Shown here: in pieces, positions 52,341 through 62,192 of the stretch | How positions within the stretch are numbered: the first letter of the stretch is position 1 | Layout of the letters: every line of letters begins with the position of its first letter | From: JBAXPV01 sp037132075 | GTDB lineage: Bacteria; Bacteroidota; Bacteroidia; Bacteroidales; CAIXZF01 | Reading direction: 5' to 3' | Assembly: GCA_037132075.1 (NCBI GenBank) | Contig: JBAXPV010000015.1 | Span: 28,506-92,505 of the forward strand | DNA length: 64,000 bases | Position numbers and translations under genes: made by a program | The notes under the pieces: model-generated | Database searches by the model: none | Told to the model about the DNA's origin: nothing | What the model saw: the letters and a program-made list of their open reading frames with translations, nothing else

Positions 52341-54700
52341 CATCAAAAGTTTACCTCCCACCCACTGAAGAAGAATACCAGAAACTCCTTCACGATTTTC
52401 AAGTCAAAAGTCTTGATATTGATCTTCTGAGTACAGAACTTAGAAACACACAAAAAGAAGCACAATTGGCCAGTGAAAAGCTCACTGAATTATATGACTT
52501 TACACCTGCATGTTACCTCACACTTGCCAGAAACGGGGCAATTGTTGAACTAAACCTGAGCAGTTCACAACTTATGGGGAGGGAACGAACCTATCTCATA
52601 AACCATTATTTTGCATATTATGTCTCCGAGGACACAAAGCCAATCTTCAGTGAATTTCTAAAAAGCGCTTTTCAGAGCAAATCTAAAACGAGCTATGAAG
52701 TTGTTTTATCCACAGAAACCGGATTAAAAACTGTTCAGTTAAGCGGCATTCCAGACGCAAATCATGAACATTGTAAGGTCACCATTGTCGATATCACCCA
52801 ACAAAAACATGCTATAAAAGAACTTCAAAAGAGTGAATCGGAATTACGTGGCTTGTATAATTCCATGACAGACGGTGTTGTAAAATTTGACTTAAGTGGC
52901 ACAATTACTGATGCCAATCCGGCTTTTCTTGACATGCTTGGCTACAACACCATTGAAATAAAGAAACATACGTTTCAGCAACTTACACCCATACAATGGC
53001 ATAATTTCGAAAATGACATTATAAAGAAACAGATCTTTCTTAGCGGGCATTCTGAGGAATATGAAAAGGAATATATACGTAAGGACGGCTCAATATTTCC
53101 AGTTTCTGCCAGAGTATGGATGATCAGGGATCATAACGAAATCCCAACAGGAATGTGGAGTATTGTCAGGGATATCAGCGAGCGAAGTGATGCAGTAAGC
53201 GCCTTAAGCGACAGCGAGCTTAAACTTAAGACCATATTTGAATTAATGCCGCTCGGCATGTCGGTTCTTGATCAAAACAACAAATTAGTTTATGTAAATC
53301 CAGCACTTACAAGAATCTTAGGTATCACAGAAGCTGAGCTTTACAATGGCACACACCTGCTCCGTAAATATTTCAGGCAGGATCATTCTCTAATGCCTAA
53401 GGAAGAGTTTGCCAGTCAAATTGTTCGTCAAGAAACGAGAGTCATTCAGAATATAATTACCGGTATTGAAAAAGAAGACGGAGAGATTATCTGGACAAAT
53501 ATCAGTGCTGCTGCTGTGAATGTTGGCAAATGGAAAACGGTTATTATCACTGCTGATATTACTGAGGCTAAAATCGCATCAGAGGCTTTACATTTAAATG
53601 AACAGAAGTTCCGGACATATTTTGAATTACCAATTACAGGACGTTGTATCACTTCACCTGGAAAAGGCTGGATTGAGGTCAACCAGGCATTATGTGAAAT
53701 GCTTGGGTATGCAAAAAATGAGCTGATTCAGTTCACATGGGCTGACCTGACCCATCCCGAGGATCTTGCTGCAGATGTGGAACAATTTACTCGTGTTGTC
53801 GCTTGCGAAATTGAAGGCTATTCAATGGACAAACGTTTTATTCACAAAAATGGTCATCTCGTTTATACGCACCTGGCTGTTCAATGTCTGCGAAATCCTG
53901 ATCAATCAATAAACTATTTTGTAGCCATTATTATTGACATCAGTGATCGTAAAAAGGCCGAAGAAGAATTATCCCGATTAAACAAAGAACTGATCGAGTT
54001 AAATGCCGAAAAAGACAAATTTTTCTCCATCATTGCCCACGACTTACGAAGTCCTTTCCATGCCTTCCTTGGACTATTTCGCCATATGGAGGAAGAACTG
54101 CCATCTATGCAACTGGATGAAATACAAAAGTTTACCCACGAATTAAGCAAATCTGCAGTTAATCTTTACCAACTCATTGATAATCTGCTGGATTGGTCGC
54201 GAATGTCAAGAGGGCTCATTGAATTTAAACCGATTTACTTCTCGCTAAAGCCAAAACTGCTGGAGCGGTTGGAAACAATCATGCAAGCTGCTGACAAAAA
54301 GGAGATTATTGTAGAAGTTAACGTTCAGGAAGATCTGATCGTTTTTGCTGATGAATATATGACTACAGGCATCTTGCGTAACCTTTTGTCTAATTCAATA
54401 AAATTTACGCCAAGAGGAGGACGAATCATTATTAGGGCAAGGTCATTGACTAACAAACAGCTTGAAATATCTGTCAAGGATACTGGAATTGGTATGAATA
54501 AAAAGATAATTAGCAATCTCTTTTGCTTTAATGAACTGGCTAGCAGAAAAGGAACCGATGGAGAATTAAGCACTGGACTGGGATTAATGATCTGTAAAGA
54601 TTTTGTCGCGAAGAGTGGCGGGAGCTTGTGGGTGGAGAGTGAAGAGTCTAAAGGCAGTACTTTCTATTTTACTATTGCGGGCAATTCAGTGACGGCGTAA
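52337..54700 (+). CDS. multi-PAS sensor histidine kinase
   Basis: 787 residues, no TM segment. The N-terminal block (1-160: ELYDFTPACYLTLARNGAIV, LINHYFAYYVSEDTKPIF) is a PAS-like module also found in the 63420 gene. It is followed by about three more PAS domains (around 175-290, 300-415 and 420-540; GTITDANPAFLDMLGYNT, KLVYVNPALTRILGI, KGWIEVNQALCEMLGYAK). HisKA has FFSIIAHDLRSPFHAF, an F/A-H-D-L-R-S type H box. HATPase has NLLSNSIKFT, DTGIGM and STGLGLMI. It is coupled to the CheB-CheR gene by a 4-base overlap and is probably the kinase acting with it. Confidence 0.95.
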   Translation: MTSKVYLPPTEEEYQKLLHDFQVKSLDIDLLSTELRNTQKEAQLASEKLTELYDFTPACYLTLARNGAIVELNLSSSQLMGRERTYLINHYFAYYVSEDTKPIFSEFLKSAFQSKSKTSYEVVLSTETGLKTVQLSGIPDANHEHCKVTIVDITQQKHAIKELQKSESELRGLYNSMTDGVVKFDLSGTITDANPAFLDMLGYNTIEIKKHTFQQLTPIQWHNFENDIIKKQIFLSGHSEEYEKEYIRKDGSIFPVSARVWMIRDHNEIPTGMWSIVRDISERSDAVSALSDSELKLKTIFELMPLGMSVLDQNNKLVYVNPALTRILGITEAELYNGTHLLRKYFRQDHSLMPKEEFASQIVRQETRVIQNIITGIEKEDGEIIWTNISAAAVNVGKWKTVIITADITEAKIASEALHLNEQKFRTYFELPITGRCITSPGKGWIEVNQALCEMLGYAKNELIQFTWADLTHPEDLAADVEQFTRVVACEIEGYSMDKRFIHKNGHLVYTHLAVQCLRNPDQSINYFVAIIIDISDRKKAEEELSRLNKELIELNAEKDKFFSIIAHDLRSPFHAFLGLFRHMEEELPSMQLDEIQKFTHELSKSAVNLYQLIDNLLDWSRMSRGLIEFKPIYFSLKPKLLERLETIMQAADKKEIIVEVNVQEDLIVFADEYMTTGILRNLLSNSIKFTPRGGRIIIRARSLTNKQLEISVKDTGIGMNKKIISNLFCFNELASRKGTDGELSTGLGLMICKDFVAKSGGSLWVESEESKGSTFYFTIAGNSVTA

Positions 54701-54790
54701 TTTTCCATTACATTTAAAGTATCTGCTTATTGGCAGCATAAATGTCAGACGGTTTTTGTAAGTTTGTGTGATGTCTAAGACCTACAAAAA

Positions 54791-55195
54791 GTGACTAAAA
54801 AGGGAGTTGACGAAGGAAGCATTTTATATATTGATGACAATTCCGACAATGCCGCATTAGTAACAGAAATAATTGAAACCCATCGCCCTGATATCAATAT
54901 AATCATATCTCCACTTGGGGAACCTACCGTCAAACTGGCCATTGAGAACAGGCCTGATTTAATACTCCTCGATCTCGGCTTACCTGACATTAATGGCCAT
55001 GATATACTGAAGAACCTTCAGGTCGAGGAAAGAACACAATCAATCCCGATTGTTATTATAACTGCCGATGCCACCGAAAGACAAATTTAAAAATTAACAT
55101 CTGCCGGAGCCAATGATTATCTGAGCAAGCCAATAGATATCAATATGTTTTTAAATGTAGCAGATGGTATTTTTGCTAAAGAAATGTCATCTTAG
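54791..55195 (+). pseudogene. stand-alone response-regulator receiver with in-frame stop
   Basis: Starting at GTG 54791 the frame reads SILYIDDNSDNAALVTEI ... LILLDLGLPDINGHDIL (Asp61) ... IPIVIITADATERQI, then TAA at 55088-55090 (codon 100). It continues as KLTSAGANDYLSKPIDINMF and ends at 55193-55195. The stop separates the phosphorylation site from the switch Lys (SKP) and the last helix, so a protein ending there would lack alpha4-beta5-alpha5. It is clearly related to the C-terminal receiver of the 20261-23092 kinase. A single-base mutation, sequencing error or read-through could explain it. Confidence 0.82.
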
Positions 55196-55263
55196 GCAAG
55201 CTTGCATCTAAGGCCAGGCGGGTGATTCTTAAATATTGCTGCACTTTTTTTATTTGGACTAAA

Positions 55264-55294
55264 TTGCCATAATTAGTGTTTTTATTTATATTTG
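55264..55294 (+). promoter_or_regulatory. promoter of the membrane hybrid kinase gene
   Basis: TTG 55264-55266, 20-base spacer, TATATTTG 55287-55294. It predicts a start near 55301, making the ATG at 55342 the usable start and excluding the upstream TTG at 55276. It divides the signalling cluster into at least two transcription units. Confidence 0.65.
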
Positions 55295-55341
55295 CCCGGC
55301 CTTCTGGGGGGAGGAGGCAAACCCAAAAACACCATTCGATT

Positions 55342-58300
55342 ATGACAGCACAAACACCGGCAGAGGAATCGGCAGTTTCACGCAATATTATCAGGCTTAT
55401 GGGTGGATTGTCTGCTTTGACAGGCTTCATTACCCTGACCTACTGGATCATAAGAGTACATCCCTTGATGGCAATCATTCAGGGAAATATGCACATATCG
55501 CCTTCATTCGGGGCTTTTTCATTGATTTTTGGGTTCATTATGCTAATCGGGGCTTACCGAAAGACCGGAACAGCAAAAACAATAGTGTGCGGAGTAATTG
55601 TGATATTTTCTTTGCTTGCATTCCTGATGTTTTTTGGGTATTTCGAGGTAATAGTCTTTTCAATCAATGCGTTTTTCTCTGAGAGCCCGGTTAGCCTGAA
55701 CATTTTAGCTATGAACTTTAGCTCTCCGATTAGTGGTTTAATGTTTTTTCTTATTGGCATTGCTTTATTTTTCAGATTGTATTGGCCTAAAAATATGATA
55801 ATGAGCCAACTCATTGGGGGCATAGGTATCCTCAGCTTATATATAGGATTTGCCACATTGATGAGTTATATTCTTGGCGAGCCGTTTCTCAAGGAAGGCA
55901 ATGTTGAACCGGTTTCGATATCCACCAGCCTGGTTTTTCAGTTTTTAGGTATTGGAATTATTTTCATTAGTGGAGAAAACAGCATTTATTTCAGACATTT
56001 TTATGGCCGGGACGGCAGCCCCAAGCTTTTACGTCGTGTAATCCCGATAATCTTCATCGGCATTATTGTTAACGAATTGATTGATTCTTTCCTCTTAAGA
56101 GAGCACCATAATTTGTACGTTCTCACAACCGCAGCACTTGCACTTTTTCTCATTACAATCAGCACAATATTGATAATCCTGTCAAGCAGGCAGATTTTCA
56201 GGCAGGCGGAAATCGCAATTGAAACACGCATTCAGAAGGAAGAAGCGCTTAACCAAAGTGAACAACGTTATCAGGCTTTGGTTGAGTGGTCGCCTTATGC
56301 TGCGGTTGTTCACAGGGACATGACAATAGTCTATGTCAATCCGGCTGCCGTTAAGTTGTTTGGCGCTTCATCTGCTGAAGAACTTGTGGGGACTCCGGTC
56401 ATCAATCGGCATCATCCTGATTATAAAGAAATTTTAAAAGAGAGAATACACAAAGCAACAGAAGAAGGTCTTTCAGCACCCCTGCTCGAGGCAAAATATT
56501 TCAAACTTGATGGGACGATTATTGATCTGGAGGTACAGGGTATGCCTATTATCTATGAGGGCTTGCCTTCAATTTTAGCCACTTTTAATGACGTCAGCGG
56601 GCGTAAAAAAGATGAAGAGGAAAAGCTGGCTTCTGACGCCAGAATCCGGGTACTTTCTAAGGCCATTGAGCAGAGTCCGGTTACAACGATCATAACAGAT
56701 ATAAATGGAACCATAGAATATGTAAATCCAAAGTTCACCGAAACTACCGGATATACGTATGAAGAAGTTTTAGGCAACAATCCGAGGTTATGGCAGGGCG
56801 GGGATAAGTCAAAGTCGGATTACCAGAAAATGTGGAACAATTTAACTTCCGATAAACCATGGACAGGAATCTTTAAAAACAAAAAGAAGTCAGGCGAAAT
56901 TTATTGGGAGTCAGCTACAATTTTACCACTTAAAGATGAGAATGGCAATATCACCAATTACCTGGGGGTTAAATTAGACATTACCGAAAAGAAGAATTCG
57001 GAATCTGCCCTGATAAAAGCAAAATTGGAAGCTGAATCTGCCAACAGGGCAAAGAGTGTATTCCTGGCAAATATGTCGCATGAAATCAGAACTCCCTTGA
57101 ATGCTATTATTGGCTTTTCTCAATTAATGAACCGGGAAAAATCATTAACAGATTCTCAGAAGGAGTATATTCTGTCAATTAACAGTGCCGGTGAACACCT
57201 ATTGGTGCTCATCAATGACATTCTTGAATTGTCAAAAATTGAAGCAGGTCGTGCGGTTTTAAAGTCAGTGAATTTCAATCTGCATGACCTTTTGCACGAC
57301 ATGACTTTGATGTTTAAAGAGCAGGCCCAATCCAATTTTCTTCAGTTGAATATTGACATTCCCCATGATCTTCCCCGCTATATCGTTGCAGATGATCAGA
57401 AACTACGCCGGATCCTGATTAACCTGATTGGAAATGCGATAAAATTTACCACTAAAGGTAGTGTTGCGGTACGGACCCGTATTGAAAAAATTAATGATCA
57501 AGCCAATCACCTCATCCTGGAGGTTGAGGATACAGGTACTGGAATCACTGATCGGGAATTAAAAAAGCTCTTTAAAAAGTTTGAGCAGACCTCAGCAGGC
57601 ATTAAAAACAATGAAGGGACAGGCCTGGGTCTTGCACTGAGTCGTGAATTGGCCATGCTCATGGGTGGCGACATTAGCGTTCGCAGTGAGGAGGGAAAAG
57701 GATCTGTGTTTACTGTCGTGGTGGCAATCAAAGAAGGCAGTAATGAACAAAAAGAGACAAATTTTAAAAAACGTGTGATTTCCATTGATGGCCCACAAAA
57801 TTCTTATCGTGTGCTGGTTGTCGACGATAAAGCAGAAAACCGGATCGTTGTCGGGAGTATTCTCAGACGGGTTGGTTTCGAAACAAATGATGCGGTTGAT
57901 GGCGCAGATGCCATTTCAAAGTTTGAGCGTTGGCATCCGCACCTCATTTTAATGGATATTCGGATGCCAGTGATGGATGGCTACGAGGCAATCCGACGGA
58001 TCAAATCAACGGATGAAGGAAGGCGAACACCAATCGTAGTGGTTACCGCGAATTCTTTTGAGGATGAGGAAAAACAAACCATGGGCCTGGACATACAGTC
58101 TTATGTTCGAAAGCCCTTTCATGAGGCTGATTTTTTTGAAACCGTCGGCAAGGCATTAGGCATTAAATATACGTACGAAGGCGAAACAACAGCTGAAGTT
58201 ATTGCCAAATATCTGAGTCATGACGGCATTGTTGAGCAGGACATTTTAAAACTACCGGATGAACTTGTGCAACACATGAAGGATGCTGCGGAAGGAGCCG

Positions 58301-58449
58301 ATTTTGTTTTACTTAAAGAATTAATAGGCAGAATCGATACAAAAAACGCTTCACTTGCAGGGCATCTTCTATCCAAAGCAAATGATTTTGACTATTATTA
58401 CTTCCAAAAAGCACTAAACCCAGGAAATAGTAATGAAAATCCAGACTGA
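55342..58449 (+). CDS. membrane hybrid histidine kinase (8 TM-PAS-PAS-HK-REC)
   Basis: 1035 residues from ATG 55342. Residues about 10-300 hold about eight TM segments (MGGLSALTGFITLTYWIIR, FGAFSLIFGFIMLIGAYR, GLMFFLIGIALFFRLYW, LTTAALALFLITISTILIIL). Two PAS domains follow (about 325-440 and 445-570; MTIVYVNPAAVKLFG, GTIEYVNPKFTETTGYT). HisKA carries SVFLANMSHEIRTPLNAIIG, and HATPase has NLIGNAIKFT, DTGTGI and GTGLGLAL. The receiver (about 835-955) has VLVVDDKAENRIVV and LILMDIRMPVMDGYEA. A C-terminal helical extension of about 75 residues may be an Hpt-like or dimer element but lacks a clear H-x-L-K-G motif. It overlaps the next gene by 17 bases. Confidence 0.95.
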   Translation: MTAQTPAEESAVSRNIIRLMGGLSALTGFITLTYWIIRVHPLMAIIQGNMHISPSFGAFSLIFGFIMLIGAYRKTGTAKTIVCGVIVIFSLLAFLMFFGYFEVIVFSINAFFSESPVSLNILAMNFSSPISGLMFFLIGIALFFRLYWPKNMIMSQLIGGIGILSLYIGFATLMSYILGEPFLKEGNVEPVSISTSLVFQFLGIGIIFISGENSIYFRHFYGRDGSPKLLRRVIPIIFIGIIVNELIDSFLLREHHNLYVLTTAALALFLITISTILIILSSRQIFRQAEIAIETRIQKEEALNQSEQRYQALVEWSPYAAVVHRDMTIVYVNPAAVKLFGASSAEELVGTPVINRHHPDYKEILKERIHKATEEGLSAPLLEAKYFKLDGTIIDLEVQGMPIIYEGLPSILATFNDVSGRKKDEEEKLASDARIRVLSKAIEQSPVTTIITDINGTIEYVNPKFTETTGYTYEEVLGNNPRLWQGGDKSKSDYQKMWNNLTSDKPWTGIFKNKKKSGEIYWESATILPLKDENGNITNYLGVKLDITEKKNSESALIKAKLEAESANRAKSVFLANMSHEIRTPLNAIIGFSQLMNREKSLTDSQKEYILSINSAGEHLLVLINDILELSKIEAGRAVLKSVNFNLHDLLHDMTLMFKEQAQSNFLQLNIDIPHDLPRYIVADDQKLRRILINLIGNAIKFTTKGSVAVRTRIEKINDQANHLILEVEDTGTGITDRELKKLFKKFEQTSAGIKNNEGTGLGLALSRELAMLMGGDISVRSEEGKGSVFTVVVAIKEGSNEQKETNFKKRVISIDGPQNSYRVLVVDDKAENRIVVGSILRRVGFETNDAVDGADAISKFERWHPHLILMDIRMPVMDGYEAIRRIKSTDEGRRTPIVVVTANSFEDEEKQTMGLDIQSYVRKPFHEADFFETVGKALGIKYTYEGETTAEVIAKYLSHDGIVEQDILKLPDELVQHMKDAAEGADFVLLKELIGRIDTKNASLAGHLLSKANDFDYYYFQKALNPGNSNENPD

Positions 58450-59545
58450 GCTACCACTGATAACATCTACTATTCTTCTCATAGATGATGTACCTGCCAA
58501 TCTTAAATTATTGGGCAACATCCTGATTGCTGAAGGTCATAGAATCCTTCAGGCTACCAATGGAGAACTCGCATTAAAGGCAGCTCAGAGAGAGAAGCCC
58601 GACCTGATCCTGCTCGACATTAATATGCCGGGAATGGATGGATTTGAAGTTTGCACGCGATTGAAAGGGAATCCGGAATTACAGGATATCCCGGTGATTT
58701 TCATCAGTGCGTCAGATGAAACCAATGACATTGTACAAGCACTGACTTTAGGCTGTATCGACTATATCAACAAACCCTTTCGGGCGGAGGAGGTTTTGGC
58801 GAGGGTCAGGACACACGTGAAGCTTAACCGGCAAAGCCGTGAATTGCAGGAGCTTAATGCCACCAAGGACAAGTTTTTTTCAATAATTGCTCATGATCTT
58901 CGGGGTCCATTTTCTGCCTTTCTGGGTTTTACTGAAATCATGACCGAGCAATCGGAAACGCTTACTCGCGAACAGATTCATGATTTTTCTTTATTAATGC
59001 ATGACTCAGCCACGAATCTATTCAGCTTACTTGAAAACCTACTTGAATGGTCACGCATGCAAAGGCAGTTAACAGACTTTGACCCTAAATCATTTTTATT
59101 GCGGCCGTTTATTGAGGAGAGCATCCTCTATAGCACTAGTTTTGCCACTATAAAAGGGATTAATCTCCGCTGTAATATCCCGGCAGATCTGGAAGTTTTT
59201 GCCGACGCACACATGCTCTCCTCGATAATTCGTAATCTGATAGCCAATGGAATCAAATTCACCAGAAAAGGCGGAGAAGTTCTTGTTAGTGCACAAAGGC
59301 ATGCTGACAATACAGTTTCAATTGCAGTCAAAGACAGCGGGATAGGCATGAGCCGGGATCTCCTTGACAATTTATTCAGGATTGATAAGAAAACAAACAG
59401 GAAAGGCACCAATGATGAACCCAGCAGTGGCCTTGGACTCATTTTATGTAAAGATTTTATTGAAAGGCATGGTGGAAAGATTGGGGTTGAAAGCGAAGAG
59501 GAAAAAGGAAGTGTTTTCCACTTTACTTTACAAGGAAAAAGATAG
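58433..59545 (+). CDS. receiver-histidine kinase (REC-HisKA-HATPase)
   Basis: 370 residues. The receiver (about 12-130) has LIDDVPANLKLLG, Asp62 in LLDINMPGMDGFEV and Lys in INKPFRAEE. The H box FFSIIAHDLRGPFSAF has His154. The HATPase domain contains NLIANGIKFT, DSGIGM and SSGLGLIL. It is soluble, with no DNA-binding output. Its start lies 17 bases inside the hybrid-kinase gene, so the receiver is well placed to be phosphorylated by that kinase. The kinase half resembles that of the 52337-54700 gene. Confidence 0.95.
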   Translation: MKIQTELPLITSTILLIDDVPANLKLLGNILIAEGHRILQATNGELALKAAQREKPDLILLDINMPGMDGFEVCTRLKGNPELQDIPVIFISASDETNDIVQALTLGCIDYINKPFRAEEVLARVRTHVKLNRQSRELQELNATKDKFFSIIAHDLRGPFSAFLGFTEIMTEQSETLTREQIHDFSLLMHDSATNLFSLLENLLEWSRMQRQLTDFDPKSFLLRPFIEESILYSTSFATIKGINLRCNIPADLEVFADAHMLSSIIRNLIANGIKFTRKGGEVLVSAQRHADNTVSIAVKDSGIGMSRDLLDNLFRIDKKTNRKGTNDEPSSGLGLILCKDFIERHGGKIGVESEEEKGSVFHFTLQGKR

Positions 59546-59574
59546 GCTCGTTTTTTGTATACAAAAAAAACCTA

Positions 59575-59582
59575 TACTTTTG
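59575..59582 (+). promoter_or_regulatory. possible -7 element very close to the next start codon
   Basis: TACTTTTG with a TTG at 59555-59557 (17-base spacing). The following ATG (59587) is only 4 bases downstream, so a transcript from here would be nearly leaderless. It is a possible site only. Confidence 0.3.
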
Positions 59583-59586
59583 TATC

Positions 59587-62181
59587 ATGAATAAATCATT
59601 CCATTCAAATCTTAAAATTCTTCGTCAAAAGGCAGAGGATTATTTGAAAGCGAATCCCATAGAAGATTCTGCAGGGGCTATTTTGGCTGAAATGCTGACT
59701 CTCTTTAATGAATTAGAATCAGAACAGATCACTAGGGAACCCCAGGATCAAAAAGAAGAAAAATACCGCAATGTCTTCGAGAATATGCTGGATGTCTACT
59801 ACGAGGCTAGCCTTGATGGCATCATTCTCGAAATAAGTCCGTCCATTGAAACGATCTCGAAAGGTCAATTTACCCGTGAGGAATTGATTGGAAAATCCTT
59901 TGTAGCGCTCTATGCCAATGCTGAAGCCCGTGATGCTTTTTTTGTTGAATTATCAAAACAGGGGAAGGTTATTGATTATGAAGTGTTGATGTTAAACAAG
60001 GATGGGTCAAATGTACCCTGTGCTATATCTTCTGCATTGATGTATGATAAGTTGGGGAATCCTGTAAAAGTTGCCGGAATTCTGCGTGACATCACCCAAC
60101 GCAAGTTTGCTGAACAGCAAATCAAGGATCTCAATGAATCCCTGGAAAATAAAGTAAAGGAAAGAACTGTCACCTTAATAGAAACAAACGAAAATCTTGA
60201 AAAAGAGATAGATAACAGGATTAAAACGGAAGCAGAACTACTATGGAACAAATCCTTATTGGAACTGATGTCCAATTCCTCACCCTTAGGCTTTCTGGTG
60301 GTTGACAATCGAACTGATGCTATTCTATATTTTAACCATCGCTTTTGTGAGATCTGGGGTATAGAACACATTGAGGATCAAATGCAGCGTGGCGAACTCA
60401 GCAACAATGGCATTATTCCGTATTGCCTGCCTGTTTTGTCTGACATCCCTGCTTTTGCAGAATCTTGTAAACCCTTGCAGGATGAAGAAAACCGTGTGGT
60501 ACTTGAAGATGAAATTGAGTTTACTAAAAACAGGACAGTCCGTCGGTTTACAACACAAATACGTGGTGAAAATGATGAATACTTTGGTCGTTTTTATATT
60601 TTTGAGGACATCAGTGCGCGAAAACACATTGAGGAAGCCTTGCGGGAGAGTGAGCGGCAATTTTCGCTTTTCATGGATTATTTACCTGCTGTGGTATTTT
60701 TAAAAGACCATGAAGGCAGAACGCTGTTTGTGAACAATTATATGGATATTGCCTTTGGGGCAAAGGCATGGATGGGAAAAACCATGCAGGAAGTCTTTCC
60801 GAATGAGATCGGCGAAAGACTAACGTCTGATGATCACAATTCGATGCTGCTGGGTTATCAAAAACTTGAAGAAAGTATGGTTCAGCTTGACGGAAAATTA
60901 CACCATTACGAAACACAAAAGTTCTTCATTGACCGTCCGGGGCAAGAACCATGGCTTGGCGGCATTGCCATGGACATCACCGAACGTAGAATCGCAGAAG
61001 AATTACTCAAATCAAAGATGGCGATACTTGAGGCGCAAAAAAATGCGAGTCCGGATGGAATTCTGGTGATCGACATAACGAGGGAAGAGATCCTGGTTAT
61101 CAACAAGTCTTATATTGAGATGTTTGAGGTTCCCACTGACATTATGGAACAAGGAGATGCCAGGGGATTGTTCAGGCATATCCTGGGATTGGTTAAGAAT
61201 CCGGATAAATTTATTGAAATAACTTTATCGCTTTATGATCATCCAAACACTAACAATGCCGATGAAATCGAACTAAAAAACGGGAAGATTCTTTACCGTT
61301 TTTCAGCGCCGGTACTTGGGCTCGACGGGGTGAACTATGGGAGAATCTGGACATTCCACGACATTACCCTGCAAAAACAAGCAGAAGAAGACATCATTAA
61401 ATCCAGAGATGATGCCTATAAGGCAAATCTTGCCAAAAGCGAATTCCTCTCCCGTATGAGTCATGAATTACGCACGCCGATGAACTCAATTCTGGGCTAT
61501 ACACAATTGATGAATATGGGCGAACTTAACCCCAAACAAAAGAAAAGTGTCGATCATATTTTAAACAGCGGAAAACATTTGTTGAATTTAATTGATGAAG
61601 TTCTCGACATTTCCCACATCGAAGCGGGGCGGCTGTCCATGGTGAATGAAGCAGTTGATTTAAACAGTATTGTTGATGAAACAATTGACACCATTCAACC
61701 GCTCGCCTATACGCAGCAATTAAAAGTTATTTTTGAGATGTCACCCACCAGTAAGCATATTGTTGTCTGTGACCGAAAGCGCATAAAACAGGTCCTGATA
61801 AACCTGTTAAACAATGCCGTAAAATACAACAGACCAGGAGGTTCAATATACGTTAATGTATTGTCGCCATTCCCAAATAATGCAGGCATCAGCATGATCC
61901 GGATCTCTGTAAGGGATACCGGCATGGGGATCTCGCCTGAAGATATTTCGAAACTTTTCATGCCCTTTGAACGGATCGGGGCAGAAAACACCTATACGGA
62001 AGGCACAGGGCTTGGTTTGGCCGTTATTAAAAAAAATATTGATGCAATGGGAGGAAGTGTTGGGGTAGAAAGTGTTGTTGGCGAGGGAAGTACCTTTTGG
62101 GTAGACCTTCCTATGAACCACAACGCAATAAGTACCACCCCTTTAATTAATGAGAAAAAGAGGTCAGGTAAGAACAAATAA
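59587..62181 (+). CDS. multi-PAS sensor histidine kinase
   Basis: 864 residues, soluble. The N-terminal helical region (LKILRQKAEDYLKANP) resembles the start of the 63420 protein. PAS domains are at about 60-180, 215-350, 350-470 and 475-595 (GIILEISPSIETISKGQFTR, FLVVDNRTDAILYFNHRFCE, GRTLFVNNYMDIAFGAK). HisKA carries KSEFLSRMSHELRTPMNSIL, and HATPase has NLLNNAVKYN, DTGMGI and GTGLGLAV. The kinase half is paralogous to that of the 20261-23092 gene, but this protein has no C-terminal receiver. The REC-kinase gene follows after 11 bases. Confidence 0.95.
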   Translation: MNKSFHSNLKILRQKAEDYLKANPIEDSAGAILAEMLTLFNELESEQITREPQDQKEEKYRNVFENMLDVYYEASLDGIILEISPSIETISKGQFTREELIGKSFVALYANAEARDAFFVELSKQGKVIDYEVLMLNKDGSNVPCAISSALMYDKLGNPVKVAGILRDITQRKFAEQQIKDLNESLENKVKERTVTLIETNENLEKEIDNRIKTEAELLWNKSLLELMSNSSPLGFLVVDNRTDAILYFNHRFCEIWGIEHIEDQMQRGELSNNGIIPYCLPVLSDIPAFAESCKPLQDEENRVVLEDEIEFTKNRTVRRFTTQIRGENDEYFGRFYIFEDISARKHIEEALRESERQFSLFMDYLPAVVFLKDHEGRTLFVNNYMDIAFGAKAWMGKTMQEVFPNEIGERLTSDDHNSMLLGYQKLEESMVQLDGKLHHYETQKFFIDRPGQEPWLGGIAMDITERRIAEELLKSKMAILEAQKNASPDGILVIDITREEILVINKSYIEMFEVPTDIMEQGDARGLFRHILGLVKNPDKFIEITLSLYDHPNTNNADEIELKNGKILYRFSAPVLGLDGVNYGRIWTFHDITLQKQAEEDIIKSRDDAYKANLAKSEFLSRMSHELRTPMNSILGYTQLMNMGELNPKQKKSVDHILNSGKHLLNLIDEVLDISHIEAGRLSMVNEAVDLNSIVDETIDTIQPLAYTQQLKVIFEMSPTSKHIVVCDRKRIKQVLINLLNNAVKYNRPGGSIYVNVLSPFPNNAGISMIRISVRDTGMGISPEDISKLFMPFERIGAENTYTEGTGLGLAVIKKNIDAMGGSVGVESVVGEGSTFWVDLPMNHNAISTTPLINEKKRSGKNK

Positions 62182-62192
62182 AGAACGGCTTC

